A stretch of DNA of 64,000 bases from Oceanibium sediminis (GCF_003265325.1 NZ_QGNX01000004.1:124001-188000), one strand, 5' to 3'; positions 36,638 to 46,654 are shown, counted from the first letter of the stretch. Made by a program: numbers and translations. Notes: generated by a model not told the origin, from the letters alone.

Positions 36638-37621
36638 TTACGGAGTCAGGATGATCTTCGGGGCCGCGACCTGCCCGGCGGCGATCTGCTCGAAGGCCGC
36701 CGCCCCCTCGGACAGGGGCCGAATATCGGGCCAGTCCAGCGCCCCGAGGCTGCCGTCGAAGATCGCGGCGGCGGTATCGCGGAAATCCTGCGGCGTGTAG
36801 GTATAACTGCCGAGGAAGGCGATTTCCTGCAATGTAATCCGCCGGATATCCAACCCCTCGCTGGAGCCGCCCAGACCGATGTGAACGATCACCCCCCCCG
36901 GACGCGCGGCGGCCGAGGCGGCGGCCCGCGTCGGCGCGATCCCCACACCGTCGATTACAAGGTCAACGCCGTCCGGGCCCGGCTCCCGTGTCGGATCGAA
37001 GGCGCTTAGCCCCTGCGCCGCGATCATCGCGCGCCGCTCTTCATGGGGTTCGGCCACCATGATATCCGCGACGCCCCGCGCCTTCAGCACAAGGGCAGCG
37101 CCAAGGCCGATAGCCCCGCCCCCCTGCACCAGCGCGCGGGTGTCCGCGCCGACGGGCCCCAGAATCGCCTCCGCCAGGTTGACACCATGCCAGCCGCAGG
37201 CAATCGGCTCGGCCAGGGCGGCGGCGGCGGAGCTTACCCCCTCCGGGATCTCCACCAGGTTCTCGGGGCGCATCGCCAGCAGTTCGGCAAAGCCCCCTTC
37301 GCGCGGCGGCATGGAGATGATCTTGCGCTCAGCACAAAGGTTGTCATGCCCCGCGCGGCAGGCCCGGCAGGTGCCGCAGCCGACCAGCGGGTTGACGGTG
37401 ACGCGCTTGCCCTGCATCGGCCCCTCGATCACGGTGCCGGCCACCTCGTGGCCCAGGATCAGCGGCGCGGGACGCCGCTCGTCATGGCCGGCCCAGGCGT
37501 GCATGTCCGAGCCGCAGATGCCGCAATGCTCCACGCGGATCAATGCGTTCCCGCCACGCTCCGGGTCCGGGGCATCGCGATAGTCGAGGTGTTTCGGCCC
37601 GGTGTAGACAAGTGCCTTCAT
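36638..37621 (-). CDS. Zn-dependent alcohol dehydrogenase family protein (MDR)
   Basis: Medium-chain dehydrogenase of 327 residues. The catalytic zinc site is at EHCGICGSDMHAW (Cys36) and ILGHEVAG (His58, Glu59). The structural zinc site has four cysteines in GCGTCRACRAGHDNLC. The Rossmann motif is QGGGAIGLGAAL. It resembles sorbitol/threonine-dehydrogenase-like members; the substrate is unassigned. The start is ATG 37621 with GGAG upstream. Confidence 0.9.
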   Translation of the reverse strand: MKALVYTGPKHLDYRDAPDPERGGNALIRVEHCGICGSDMHAWAGHDERRPAPLILGHEVAGTVIEGPMQGKRVTVNPLVGCGTCRACRAGHDNLCAERKIISMPPREGGFAELLAMRPENLVEIPEGVSSAAAALAEPIACGWHGVNLAEAILGPVGADTRALVQGGGAIGLGAALVLKARGVADIMVAEPHEERRAMIAAQGLSAFDPTREPGPDGVDLVIDGVGIAPTRAAASAAARPGGVIVHIGLGGSSEGLDIRRITLQEIAFLGSYTYTPQDFRDTAAAIFDGSLGALDWPDIRPLSEGAAAFEQIAAGQVAAPKIILTP

Positions 37622-37880
37622 GGTGCGCTGCTCCCTGATGTTGAGGTCCTGCCGCTGGCCTGACGTCGTTTGGCGACACGATAGGCCCGGCAATACCCGC
37701 GATGCAACGCATGCTTCGCCCCGAGCCCGGGTTCAAGATGACTGGATGGACGAACCGCATGCGCCACCGTCTGCACGGAAGGGTTTCATCGCGCATTGCC
37801 GGCCCCGGACCTGCCAACATGGGCAAGGAGCCCTTGAGGGGCCCCGTGATCCGGTGTTTTCACAATGATATCAGGGTGAT

Positions 37881-37967
37881 TGGTGCGGTCGAGAAGACTC
37901 GAACTTCCACGGGAGTTACCCCACAGCGACCTCAACGCTGCGCGTCTACCAATTCCGCCACGACCGC
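37881..37967 (-). tRNA. tRNA-Leu (anticodon GAG)
   Basis: An 87-nt class II tRNA on the minus strand with encoded CCA. The acceptor stem is GCGGTCG/CGACCGC. The D arm contains GGCGGAATTGGTAGACGC. The anticodon stem CAGCG/CGCTG has the loop TTGAGGT (anticodon GAG). A long variable arm and the T loop TTCGAGT follow. Confidence 0.96.
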
Positions 37968-38072
37968 ACCGGGGGAATGGCCGCCTCTTAGCAAAGCCGT
38001 TCGGGGTTGTGAAGCGCCGATTGATGGCGCAAGACAAAAATCGTCACTCCCAAGGAAAGGCCCCGCCCCGAG

Positions 38073-38735
38073 ATGAGCGTTACGTGGAAAATCAGCGATC
38101 AGCCGGTGGCTTACCCCGAGGCGCTGCGCCTCATGGAGTCGCGGGTGGATGAAATCGTCGCGGGCAGCGCACCCGAGCATGTCTGGCTGCTGGAACACCC
38201 GCCCCTTTATACCGCGGGCACCAGCGCGGACCCGGCGGACCTGATCCAGCCGGACCGCTTTCCCGTCTACGAAAGCCGGCGTGGCGGGGAATACACCTAT
38301 CACGGCCCTGGCCAGCGCGTCGCCTATGCGATGCTCGATCTGAATCACCGGGGGCGCGATGTGCGCCGCTATGTCTGGCAACTGGAGGAATGGGTGATCC
38401 GCACCCTCGACGCCTTCAACGTGAAGGGCGAGCGGCGCGCGGGGCGCGTCGGCGTCTGGGTCACGCGTCCCGACAAGCCCCCCCTGCCCGACGGCCGCCC
38501 CGCCGAGGACAAGATCGCCGCCATCGGCGTGCGGATCCGGCGCTGGGTCAGCTTTCACGGGATTGCCCTGAACGTGGAGCCCGACCTCAGCCATTACAAC
38601 GGCATCGTGCCCTGCGGCATATCCGGCTACGGCGTCACCAGCCTTGTCGACCTTGGCCACCCGGTCACGATGAGCGATGCGGACCTGGCCCTGCGCGCCG
38701 CCTTCGACAGCGTCTTTTCCGGCGATCCGGCCTGA
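38073..38735 (+). CDS. lipB: Octanoyltransferase
   Basis: Transfers octanoate from octanoyl-ACP to lipoyl-domain lysines (lipoate synthesis). The 220-residue protein shows the LipB signatures [25 protein letters not shown] (catalytic Lys) and [11 protein letters not shown], and [14 protein letters not shown] (catalytic Cys). It is a single gene between tRNA-Leu and ctaD. Confidence 0.97.
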   Translation: MSVTWKISDQPVAYPEALRLMESRVDEIVAGSAPEHVWLLEHPPLYTAGTSADPADLIQPDRFPVYESRRGGEYTYHGPGQRVAYAMLDLNHRGRDVRRYVWQLEEWVIRTLDAFNVKGERRAGRVGVWVTRPDKPPLPDGRPAEDKIAAIGVRIRRWVSFHGIALNVEPDLSHYNGIVPCGISGYGVTSLVDLGHPVTMSDADLALRAAFDSVFSGDPA

Positions 38736-38800
38736 CGGGCGGCGCGGCCGGGCACCGCGCTGCCGCGACAATTCTGCCACGTCCCACGGGCATCTTGTGG

Positions 38801-38829
38801 TTGAGGCTCTGCCGCGCGCTCTTTATAGT
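38801..38829 (+). promoter_or_regulatory. Sigma-70-type promoter of ctaD
   Basis: TTGAGG, 17 bp, TATAGT, about 68 bp upstream of the ctaD start. This is the best-matching -10 in the area. Confidence 0.6.
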
Positions 38830-38896
38830 CGGGCGAAATGTGGGCGGAGTCTCGATGCCTCCAACCACAGGATTTGACGTCTTAGGAGAGAGCCAT

Positions 38897-40537
38897 ATGG
38901 CAGACGCTACGGCACACGCCCACGCCGAGCATGATACCCGCGGGTTTTTCACCCGCTGGTTCATGTCCACCAACCACAAGGATATCGGGATCCTCTATAT
39001 CGTCGCCTCGGCGATTCTGGGCCTGATCTCCGTCGCCTTCACCATGTACATGCGCCTGGAGCTGATGGAGCCGGGCGTTCAGTACATGCTGTTCGACGAC
39101 GGCACCCCGAACGGCCATATCTGGAACGTGATGGTCACCGCCCACGGCATCCTGATGATGTTCTTCGTGGTGATTCCGGCGCTCTTCGGCGGTTTTGGCA
39201 ACTATTTCATGCCGTTGATGATCGGCGCGCCGGACATGGCTTTCCCGCGGATGAACAACCTCAGCTTCTGGCTGTTCATCGCCGGGTCCTCGCTGGCGGT
39301 CGCCTCGGTCATCTCACCAGGGGGCAACGGGCAGCTCGGGTCGGGGATCGGCTGGGTGCTCTACGCGCCGCTCTCCACCACCGAAGGCGGGATGTCGACC
39401 GACCTTGCGATCTTTGCCGTGCACCTCTCCGGTGCGTCATCGATCCTCGGTGCGATCAACATGATCACGACGTTCCTCAACATGCGCGCACCGGGCATGA
39501 CGCTGTTCAAGGTGCCGCTGTTCGTCTGGTCGATCGTGGTCACCGCGTTCCTGATCCTGCTGGCCCTGCCCGTTCTGGCCGGCGCGATCACCATGCTGCT
39601 GACCGACCGTAACTTCGGAACCGCGTTCTTCGACGCCTCCGGCGGCGGCGATCCGGTCCTGTACCAGCACCTGCTGTGGTTCTTCGGCCATCCCGAGGTG
39701 TATATCGTGGTCGTGCCGGGCTTCGGCATCATCAGCCACGTGATCTCGACCTTCTCCAAGAAGCCGATCTTCGGCTACCTGCCGATGGTCTTCGCGATGA
39801 TCGCGATCGGCGCACTGGGCTTCGTCGTCTGGGCGCACCACATGTACACCGTGGGCATGTCCACCACGCAGCAGTCCTACTTCATGCTGGCGACGATGGT
39901 CATCGCGGTGCCGACGGGGATCAAGATCTTCTCCTGGATCGCGACGATGTGGGGCGGCTCGATCGACTTCAAGACACCGATGCTGTTCGCTGTCGGGTTC
40001 ATCTTCCTGTTCACCTTCGGCGGCGTGACCGGCGTGGTGCTGAGCCAGGCAGCCGTGGACCGCGCCTATCACGACACCTACTACGTCGTGGCGCACTTCC
40101 ACTACGTGATGAGCCTTGGCGCAGTCTTCGCCATCTTCGCCGGGATCTACTACTGGATCGGCAAGATGTCGGGCCGTCAGTACCCGGAATTCTGGGGCAA
40201 GGTGCACTTCTGGACGTTCTTCGTGGGCGCCAACATCACCTTCTTCCCGCAGCACTTCCTGGGCCGTAACGGCATGCCGCGCCGCTACATCGACTACCCC
40301 GAGCAGTTCGCCTACTGGAACCAGATCAGCTCCTACGGGGCGTTCATCTCCGGTGCGTCGTTCCTGCTTTTCTTCGGTATCATCTGGTACACGCTGACAC
40401 GGGGTGAGCGGGTGAGCGAACCGGCTTACTGGGGCGAGCACGCCGACACGCTGGAGTGGACGCTGCCCAACCCGCCGCCGGAGCACACCTTCGAGACGCT
40501 TCCCACGCGCGAGATGTGGGACAAGGGTCACCACTGA
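38897..40537 (+). CDS. ctaD: Cytochrome c oxidase subunit I (aa3-type)
   Basis: Catalytic subunit of the aa3 oxidase, 546 residues with about 12 helices. Heme a and heme a3/CuB ligands are in [20 protein letters not shown] (His-Tyr pair), [11 protein letters not shown] and [10 protein letters not shown]. The start is ATG 38897, behind AGGAGAG; longer in-frame sequence upstream is not coding. The other oxidase subunits are not in the window, as is usual in this group. Confidence 0.98.
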   Translation: MADATAHAHAEHDTRGFFTRWFMSTNHKDIGILYIVASAILGLISVAFTMYMRLELMEPGVQYMLFDDGTPNGHIWNVMVTAHGILMMFFVVIPALFGGFGNYFMPLMIGAPDMAFPRMNNLSFWLFIAGSSLAVASVISPGGNGQLGSGIGWVLYAPLSTTEGGMSTDLAIFAVHLSGASSILGAINMITTFLNMRAPGMTLFKVPLFVWSIVVTAFLILLALPVLAGAITMLLTDRNFGTAFFDASGGGDPVLYQHLLWFFGHPEVYIVVVPGFGIISHVISTFSKKPIFGYLPMVFAMIAIGALGFVVWAHHMYTVGMSTTQQSYFMLATMVIAVPTGIKIFSWIATMWGGSIDFKTPMLFAVGFIFLFTFGGVTGVVLSQAAVDRAYHDTYYVVAHFHYVMSLGAVFAIFAGIYYWIGKMSGRQYPEFWGKVHFWTFFVGANITFFPQHFLGRNGMPRRYIDYPEQFAYWNQISSYGAFISGASFLLFFGIIWYTLTRGERVSEPAYWGEHADTLEWTLPNPPPEHTFETLPTREMWDKGHH

Positions 40538-40541
40538 CCCG

Positions 40542-41102
40542 ATGTCCGAAAGGAAAGACAACCATGACGCGGCCGGGGCACAGACCCCGGCCGTTTCGTC
40601 TGAGGTAGCCGCTTTCGCGCGGCAGGACCCGCCGGACCTGACGCTGACCCTATGGCCGAACCGCTCGCTGTCGCGTGGCGGATTCCGGGTGGTGCTGATC
40701 ATCGTCAGTATCGGGCTGGCGATCCCGCTGATCCCCTTCCTCGGGACGGCCGTGGGCTGGGGGCTGCTGCCGTTCCTGGTGCTGGTGCTGGTCGCGCTTT
40801 ACGCGGCGATCCAGCGCAACTACCGCGATGGCCGCCTGCACGAGGTGGTCAACCTCTGGCCCGACCTCATCACCGTCGAGCGGATCGAGCCCGGCGGCAC
40901 GCGCAAGCGCTGGCACGCGAACCCCTACTGGGTCTCGCTGAAGCTGCACGACAACGCGCGCATCGAAAGTTACCTGACACTGAAGGGCAACGGGCGCGAG
41001 ATCGAACTCGGCGCGTTCCTCAGCCCCGAAGAGCGGGTCGACCTGTACGGGGAGCTTGACGACGCGCTGCGCCGCATTTCAATCCGGCCGACGCCGGACT
41101 GA
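40542..41102 (+). CDS. DUF2244 domain membrane protein
   Basis: A 186-residue protein with a polar N-terminus, two adjacent hydrophobic helices (about 50-90) and the DUF2244 pattern (LTLWPNRSLSRGGF; WHANPYWVSLKLH; LKGNGREIELGAFLSPEER). It starts 4 bp after ctaD and is probably co-transcribed. The family is frequent next to cytochrome oxidase genes in alphaproteobacteria. The function is unknown. Confidence 0.9.
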   Translation: MSERKDNHDAAGAQTPAVSSEVAAFARQDPPDLTLTLWPNRSLSRGGFRVVLIIVSIGLAIPLIPFLGTAVGWGLLPFLVLVLVALYAAIQRNYRDGRLHEVVNLWPDLITVERIEPGGTRKRWHANPYWVSLKLHDNARIESYLTLKGNGREIELGAFLSPEERVDLYGELDDALRRISIRPTPD

Positions 41103-41171
41103 TTTTAACCTGATGACCGGAGCAAGGCGTCGGCGGGTTACTCTGTAACCAGCCCCTGCCCCCGGTTCTGG

Positions 41172-41193
41172 CCGCCGGCAATGCGCCCGGCGG
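41172..41193. terminator. Hairpin between convergent DUF2244 and yqeY genes
   Basis: A 7-bp GC stem (CCGCCGG at 41172-41178, CCGGCGG at 41187-41193) with an eight-base loop. There is no T-tract on either strand, so terminator activity is uncertain. Confidence 0.4.
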
Positions 41194-41205
41194 TCGGGGC
41201 GCCGG

Positions 41206-41661
41206 TTATCCCAGCGCCGCTTTCACTTGCGCGCCGGCCTTGCCGAAATCGATCTGCCCGGCATAACGCTTCTTAAGCACGCCCATGATCCGCCCCATGT
41301 CGCGGATCGAGCTTGCGCCCGTTTCCTCGATGGCGGAGGCGATGGCCTTCTGTACTTCGCTTTCTGAAAGGGGCTTGGGCAGGAAGGACTGGATCACCTC
41401 GATTTCCTCGCGTTCCTGCTCGGCCAGCTCGATCCGCCCGGCCTCGTCATAGGCCTGGGCGCTGTCGCGGCGCTGCTTGATCATCTTGGCCATGATATCG
41501 CGGATTTCGGCATCGGACACGCCTTCGGTGTTCTCTTCCGAGCGGGCAGCGATATCGCGGTCCTTGATGGCGGCGTTGATCAGCCGGATGGTGGACAGGC
41601 GGCGCGTATCCTTCGCGCGCATCGCGTCCTTCATTTCCTGGGTCAGGCGGGTTCGGATCAT
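41206..41661 (-). CDS. GatB/YqeY domain-containing protein
   Basis: A 151-residue all-helical YqeY protein, related to the tRNA-binding tail of GatB. Motifs are DAMRAKDTRRLSTIRLINAA near the N-terminus, KMIKQRRDSAQAYDEAGR in the middle, and the C-terminal MGRIMGVLKKRYAGQIDFGK (quoted parts only). It is divergent from carA. The family role is not firmly established; a link to tRNA amidation is usually suggested. Confidence 0.94.
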   Translation of the reverse strand: MIRTRLTQEMKDAMRAKDTRRLSTIRLINAAIKDRDIAARSEENTEGVSDAEIRDIMAKMIKQRRDSAQAYDEAGRIELAEQEREEIEVIQSFLPKPLSESEVQKAIASAIEETGASSIRDMGRIMGVLKKRYAGQIDFGKAGAQVKAALG

Positions 41662-41793
41662 GACATCCTCTGCTTGTTGTCAGCATATCGAGCCTCAAGA
41701 CAACAACCTATAGCGCGGACCACGTTGCCGTACAATGCTTTCCTTAAAGCGTAACATATTGATATTACTATATTTTATATTCCGCACCCGTAC

Positions 41794-41823
41794 TTGACCC
41801 CGGAACGCCATTGCCCGTATGTT
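41794..41823 (+). promoter_or_regulatory. Candidate promoter of carA
   Basis: TTGACC, 18 bp, TATGTT, just downstream of an AT-rich stretch (41745-41780) that could act as an UP element. The predicted start near 41830 gives a leader of about 30 nt. Confidence 0.5.
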
Positions 41824-41862
41824 CGCGCGGATTTGGCGTTTACGCAGGAGCGGTCGGCGAAC

Positions 41863-43053
41863 ATGGCACACACTCTGGAAGCCCTTGCCAAAGGTCAGGA
41901 ATTCTCCGAAAAACCAACAGCTTGCCTGGCGCTTGCCGATGGTCAGCTGTTTTATGGACAGGGCTTCGGGGCCGAAGGCACGGCGGTGGCGGAACTGTGT
42001 TTCAACACCGCGATGACCGGGTACCAGGAAATCATGACCGACCCCAGCTACGCCGGGCAGGTCGTCACCTTCACCTTCCCCCATATCGGCAACGTCGGTG
42101 TGAACCCCGAGGACGATGAAACCGCCGATCCGGTGGCTGCGGGCATGGTCGTGCGCTGGGACCCGACCGAGCCGTCGAACTGGCGTGCGAGCGAGGACCT
42201 GTCCAGCTGGCTGGCCCGGCGCGGGCGTTTCGGCGTCGGCGGCGTGGACACCCGCCGCCTGACCCGCGCGATCCGGCACCAGGGCGCGCCGCATGTGGCG
42301 ATGCAGTTCAGCAAGGACGGCAGTTTCGATACCGAGGCGCTGATTTCCAAGGCCAAGGCCTTTCCCGGGCTCGAGGGCGCGGACCTCGCGCGCGAGGTGA
42401 CCTGCGCCCAGTCCTATCGCTGGGACGAGATGCGCTGGGCCTGGCCTGACGGCTTTCCCAAGCGCAGCGGTCCGGGCCATAGGGTTGTGGCGATCGACTA
42501 TGGCGCGAAGCGCAACATCCTGCGCTGCCTGGCCAGTGCCGGCTGCGACGTGACTGTTTTGCCCGCCACCGCCACGGCCGAGGATGTACTGGCCCATGAC
42601 CCCGACGGGCTGTTCCTGTCCAACGGGCCCGGCGATCCGGTGGCGACCGGCGCGTATGCGGTGCCGATGATCCAGACGGTGCTGGAAAAGACGGACATCC
42701 CGGTTTTCGGGATCTGCCTTGGCCACCAGATGCTGGCACTGGCCTTGGGGGCGAAGACGCTGAAGATGAACCACGGCCATCACGGCGCGAATCACCCGGT
42801 GAAGGATCACACCACCGGCAAGGTGGAGATCACGTCGATGAACCACGGGTTCGCGGTGGACAGCCAGACCCTGCCCGACAACGTGATGGAGACGCATGTC
42901 TCGCTGTTCGACGGCTCGAACTGCGGTATCGCGCTGCGCGACCGCCCGGTCTTCTCGGTCCAGTACCACCCGGAGGCGAGCCCCGGGCCGATGGACAGCA
43001 TGTACCTGTTCACCCGCTTCGCGGATGCGATGGCGGCGCGCAAGGCGGCCTGA
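41863..43053 (+). CDS. carA: Carbamoyl-phosphate synthase small subunit
   Basis: Glutaminase subunit, 396 residues. The N-terminal CPSase domain has the LCFNTAMTGYQE signature. The class I amidotransferase domain has the nucleophile in FGICLGHQML and the His-Glu pair in YHPEASPGP. The start is ATG 41863; a longer open frame to 41794 overlaps the promoter. carB is not adjacent. Confidence 0.98.
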   Translation: MAHTLEALAKGQEFSEKPTACLALADGQLFYGQGFGAEGTAVAELCFNTAMTGYQEIMTDPSYAGQVVTFTFPHIGNVGVNPEDDETADPVAAGMVVRWDPTEPSNWRASEDLSSWLARRGRFGVGGVDTRRLTRAIRHQGAPHVAMQFSKDGSFDTEALISKAKAFPGLEGADLAREVTCAQSYRWDEMRWAWPDGFPKRSGPGHRVVAIDYGAKRNILRCLASAGCDVTVLPATATAEDVLAHDPDGLFLSNGPGDPVATGAYAVPMIQTVLEKTDIPVFGICLGHQMLALALGAKTLKMNHGHHGANHPVKDHTTGKVEITSMNHGFAVDSQTLPDNVMETHVSLFDGSNCGIALRDRPVFSVQYHPEASPGPMDSMYLFTRFADAMAARKAA

Positions 43054-43079
43054 TCGGGCCGCCTTGGTCGACGTCGCGT

Positions 43080-43094
43080 TTAATCAAATATTAA
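43080..43094. promoter_or_regulatory. Perfect CtrA-consensus box
   Basis: TTAA-N7-TTAA (followed by C), an exact match to the CtrA binding consensus, 46 bp before the first possible start of the glycosyltransferase gene. In DNA this GC-rich such a match should be rare by chance. Confidence 0.65.
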
Positions 43095-43140
43095 CGGTAA
43101 CACCGCCAGGGTTGGGCACCGCCCCTTCCTGTGTACGAGT

Positions 43141-45006
43141 GTGCCGATGTTTCGCAAGCCCCTGACACCGAAAGCCTTCGGTCCCAGCCCCGACCAGCGC
43201 CCCTGGGTGCGGCTTGGCCAGGTGCTGCGGCGGAACGGGGCGATCAGCGCGGAAACGCTGGACCGGGCGCTGATCCGCCAGTCGGAGGTGAACCAGCCGC
43301 TGGGTCACATCCTGCACGCGGCGGGCGATATCAGCGAAAGGACGCTCGCCTCGGCCCTGGCAGAGCAGAACGGCCAGATCTCGCTGGATCTTGGCGGGCA
43401 CCCCTGCGATCCGCGCCTCTCGGAAGACATGGACCCCGAAGCGCTGCTCCGCTTGGGCTTCCTGCCCTGGCGGCGTGTCGGTTCGCGCATCATCTGCGCC
43501 GCCGCCGACCCGGCCGCGATCCCGCGCCTGCGTGACATGCTGGGCCAGCAAGCGGACAAGCTGTCCTTCGTCATCACCGCGCAAAGCGCGCTTGAGCGGG
43601 AAATCCTTCGTCTACATGGCGACCGGCTGACGCGGCGCGCGCGCACACGCTGCGCGGCCCGCTATTCCTGCCGGTCCTGGGCGACGCCGGGCGGACGCAC
43701 CGCGCTGATCGGCGTGCTTGCGGGACTGCTCGCCCTTATCCTCGCCGCGCCGGGTCAGGCGCTGATCGCGCTGATCGTCTGGATCGCACTGATGAACACC
43801 GCGACCACCTTCCTGCGGGGCTTCGCCCTGTTTGACAGCTTCCGTCCCGAAAAACCGCTGCCCCCCCAGGCCGAAAACGTGATCAGCCTGCCCATGGCGG
43901 GCGGCTTGCCGGTGATTTCCCTGCTTGTGCCGCTCTACCATGAGGCGGCGACCCTGCGCCAACTGATCGCAAGCCTGCGACACGCCACCTACCCCAAGGA
44001 GTTGCTGGACGTCATCGTCATCCTGGAAAGCGACGATGTATCCACGCCGCTGGCCCTGGCGCGGCTGACGCTGCCCCCCTGGGTGCGGGTGATCACCGCG
44101 CCGCCGGACCCGATCCGTACCAAGCCACGGGCGATGAACCTGGCGCTGAGCTTCGCGCGGGGCGAAATCGTCGGCATCTACGACGCCGAGGACCGCCCCG
44201 AGCCGGACCAGTTGATGAAGGTCGCGCATCACCTGGCCCATGCCCCGCCCGAGGTGGGCTGCGTGCAGGGCTACCTCGATTTCTACAACGCGCGCCAGAA
44301 CTGGCTGTCGCGTTGCTTCACCATCGAATACTCGATCTGGTTCCGCGTGCTGCTGCGCGGGGTTCAGCGCCTTGGCATCCCGCTGCCGCTTGGGGGTACG
44401 ACCGTCTTCTTCCGCCGCCCCGCGCTTGAGGCGGTGGGCGGCTGGGATGCGCACAACGTGACCGAGGATGCGGACCTGGGCATGCGGCTGGCGCGCTTTG
44501 GCTATCGCACCGAAATGGTCGCCACTACCACCCACGAGGAGGCGAACTGCCGCGTCCGCCCCTGGATCCGCCAGCGGGCGCGCTGGCTGAAGGGGTATGC
44601 CATGACCTGGATCACCCACATGCGCCGGCCGGCCGCGCTGTGGCGCGACCTTGGCCCCGCCGGCTTCTTCGGCTTCCAGTTGCTACTGCTGGGCGGGCTG
44701 ACCGCTTACCTTGCGACACCGCTGTTCTGGGTGCTCTGGCTGGGCTACCTCGGCGCCGATCTCGCCCTTTTCGAGATGGGTTCCGGGGTCCTCTGGGCGG
44801 CGTTCTTCGCATCCATGGTGATCGGGCAACTGGTGATGCTCAGCGTCGCGCTGCGCGCGATCTGGTCGCGGCAGCGCTGGCACCTGCTGCGCGCGATCCC
44901 GATTCTGCTGCTCTACTGGCCGCTTGGCGCCATCGCCGCCTATCGCGCCGTGACGGAAATCGTGACCCGCCCGTTCCACTGGGAAAAGACAGAACACGGG
45001 CTGTGA
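43141..45006 (+). CDS. Family 2 glycosyltransferase with N-terminal MshEN-type (c-di-GMP-binding) domain
   Basis: Inner-membrane processive-type glycosyltransferase, 621 residues from GTG 43141 (ATG 43147 equally possible). N-terminal residues 24-76 fit the MshEN pattern: a 24-residue motif starting RLGQVLRRNGAISAETL, a five-residue spacer, and a second 24-residue motif starting PLGHILHAAGDISERTL. The first Arg of motif 2 is replaced by Pro. Two helices (about 190-220) precede the GT2 domain, with IYDAEDRPEPDQ, TEDADLGMRL and the QRARW signature. C-terminal helices (about 505-590) follow. No BcsB or other synthase partner is adjacent. A perfect CtrA box lies upstream. The polymer made is unknown. 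Confidence 0.88.
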   Translation: MPMFRKPLTPKAFGPSPDQRPWVRLGQVLRRNGAISAETLDRALIRQSEVNQPLGHILHAAGDISERTLASALAEQNGQISLDLGGHPCDPRLSEDMDPEALLRLGFLPWRRVGSRIICAAADPAAIPRLRDMLGQQADKLSFVITAQSALEREILRLHGDRLTRRARTRCAARYSCRSWATPGGRTALIGVLAGLLALILAAPGQALIALIVWIALMNTATTFLRGFALFDSFRPEKPLPPQAENVISLPMAGGLPVISLLVPLYHEAATLRQLIASLRHATYPKELLDVIVILESDDVSTPLALARLTLPPWVRVITAPPDPIRTKPRAMNLALSFARGEIVGIYDAEDRPEPDQLMKVAHHLAHAPPEVGCVQGYLDFYNARQNWLSRCFTIEYSIWFRVLLRGVQRLGIPLPLGGTTVFFRRPALEAVGGWDAHNVTEDADLGMRLARFGYRTEMVATTTHEEANCRVRPWIRQRARWLKGYAMTWITHMRRPAALWRDLGPAGFFGFQLLLLGGLTAYLATPLFWVLWLGYLGADLALFEMGSGVLWAAFFASMVIGQLVMLSVALRAIWSRQRWHLLRAIPILLLYWPLGAIAAYRAVTEIVTRPFHWEKTEHGL

Positions 45007-45055
45007 CGCGGGAAGGCCACCGCCGATGATCAGGTTTCAGTACGCTGGCGGGCGG

Positions 45056-45865
45056 TCAGCTTACCCCGAACAAGGTTGATTTCCAGGGGAAATACCGCTG
45101 CCGCACGGCATTGTTGTGGGGGCCGAGCCGCTCCAGCAGATCATCGCGCGCGCCCTGGTCGAAGTCGAGCGCCCCTTCAGGCGCGCCGAGCGCGGCCAGC
45201 GCCGCGCCGACCGCTTCCAGCCCCGGGCTTTCGTTGACCCGCGCCCCGCGACCGGGCAGCAGCGCCGCGCTGGCGGGCAGACCGGCGGCGTCAAGGAAGC
45301 TCGGGATGATCGGCAGATCGTGGGGGTATAGCCGCACTGACATCGCCTTGGCGCCGAAGGCCGATTCCCAATGTCCCAGCATCGCATCGTGGTTCAGCCA
45401 TGGCTCAAGCTCGGGCCGGGCCAGCCATGCCTGCAGCCCCTGCGCGGTGCGCGCATCCCCCTCCATCACCGCCTGGCGATAGACGGACAGCGCCCATTCG
45501 TCCTGCCGGCGCAGGTAGACGACGACGCGGCAGTCGAACTCTTCCGCCAGCGGGGCCAGCGCGGCCGGAATGGCGGGATCGGGGGCGGACAACTCCTCAG
45601 CGCTCAGCACCGTGACACGGGACAGACGCGCACGCTGGGCGACCGCCTCGCGCATTTGGGCGGCCAGCTCCTCACCGCCCGAGATCGCCTCGGCCACGCG
45701 CTGATGTTTCGGGCCGCCGTCACACTCCGGCCCGACGAGCAGCGCCTTGGGATAGCGCACGCCCATCAGGCGCAGCGCCGCACGGTTGCGCGCGAGGTAG
45801 GCTTGTATTGCCGAAGTACCGGTCTTGCGCAGACCGATATGCAGGATCAGGCGTGGTCGGGACAT
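45056..45865 (-). CDS. Sulfotransferase-like protein
   Basis: A 269-residue P-loop protein with the PAPS 5'-phosphosulfate motif near the N-terminus (LHIGLRKTGTSAIQAYLARN, residues 8-27) and a 3'-phosphate-type segment, VVVYLRRQDEWALSVYRQ (quoted part). The acceptor is unknown; cell-surface sugars are typical. It is convergent with the glycosyltransferase gene and lies 6 bp from the GntR gene on the same strand. Confidence 0.82.
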   Translation of the reverse strand: MSRPRLILHIGLRKTGTSAIQAYLARNRAALRLMGVRYPKALLVGPECDGGPKHQRVAEAISGGEELAAQMREAVAQRARLSRVTVLSAEELSAPDPAIPAALAPLAEEFDCRVVVYLRRQDEWALSVYRQAVMEGDARTAQGLQAWLARPELEPWLNHDAMLGHWESAFGAKAMSVRLYPHDLPIIPSFLDAAGLPASAALLPGRGARVNESPGLEAVGAALAALGAPEGALDFDQGARDDLLERLGPHNNAVRQRYFPWKSTLFGVS

Positions 45866-45871
45866 CGGGCG

Positions 45872-46573
45872 TCAGAACCGCCCCGCGCCCTGTTTCAGCC
45901 GCGTCTCATACGCGGCCGAGATATGCTGACGCAGCGCCGCATCCGCCGCCGCGGCGTCGCGGTCAGCGATCCCCTGGACGATGGCGCGATGCTCGTCGAT
46001 CGTCGCCGGGCCCCGCCCCTCGTAGCTGAGGGTCGTGTGGCTCATCAGCGCCATGGAGCGCAGCACGAGCTGTAGCTGCTGAATCAGGTAGCGGTTGTGG
46101 CTGGCCAGGTGCAGCTGGCGGTGAAACCGCTTGTTGGCGATGTTCATCGCATGTGGATCACCGACCAGCGGTCGATCCTCCTCGACCATGTCGAACAGGA
46201 CCTTGATCTCCTCGGGGGCGGCATGTTGCGCGGCAAGGCGGACGGCCAGCGCCTCCAGCTCGGCGCGCAGCACGTAAAGCTCGCCTACCTGGTCATGATC
46301 CAGCGACGACACGATGAGAGAGCGCCCGTCCCGCGCCAGAATGCCCTGGGTTTCAAGACGCTGGAACGCCTCGCGGATCGGCGTCCGGCTGACGCCGAAA
46401 CGCTCGGCCAGCTCGGCCTCCACAAGGCGGTCGCCGGGCCGGTACTCGCCCTTGTCGATGGCGCCAAGCACCAGGTCGTAGGCGTCTTTCTGAGTCAGCT
46501 CGCCGATGAGGTCGTCCCTTTTTGCAGTCCGTCGCGCAACCGGCGCCGCGTGAAACGGCGACCGTGAAAACAC
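45872..46573 (-). CDS. GntR family (FadR/FCD-type) transcriptional regulator
   Basis: A 233-residue regulator with an N-terminal winged helix-turn-helix (about 28-90, LAERFGVSRTPIREAFQRLE). The C-terminal FCD ligand domain has the metal-ligand pattern HRQLHLASHN and DEHRAIVQGI. The start is probably GTG 46573, with internal alternatives possible. It is co-directional with the sulfotransferase and divergent from the HAD phosphatase gene; the effector is unknown. Confidence 0.9.
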   Translation of the reverse strand: MFSRSPFHAAPVARRTAKRDDLIGELTQKDAYDLVLGAIDKGEYRPGDRLVEAELAERFGVSRTPIREAFQRLETQGILARDGRSLIVSSLDHDQVGELYVLRAELEALAVRLAAQHAAPEEIKVLFDMVEEDRPLVGDPHAMNIANKRFHRQLHLASHNRYLIQQLQLVLRSMALMSHTTLSYEGRGPATIDEHRAIVQGIADRDAAAADAALRQHISAAYETRLKQGAGRF

Positions 46574-46654
46574 TGGCCCCGATTTAGCGCCAAGCCCGGC
46601 GCTTGTCGAACGTTTTCAATTGCCGCCCCGGCCCACGGGCCTTATGTCCGGACC

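Noticed and set aside
37702-38076. 124-codon plus-strand frame near 37.9 kb
   Set aside because: It crosses the tRNA-Leu gene on the opposite strand and has no protein features.
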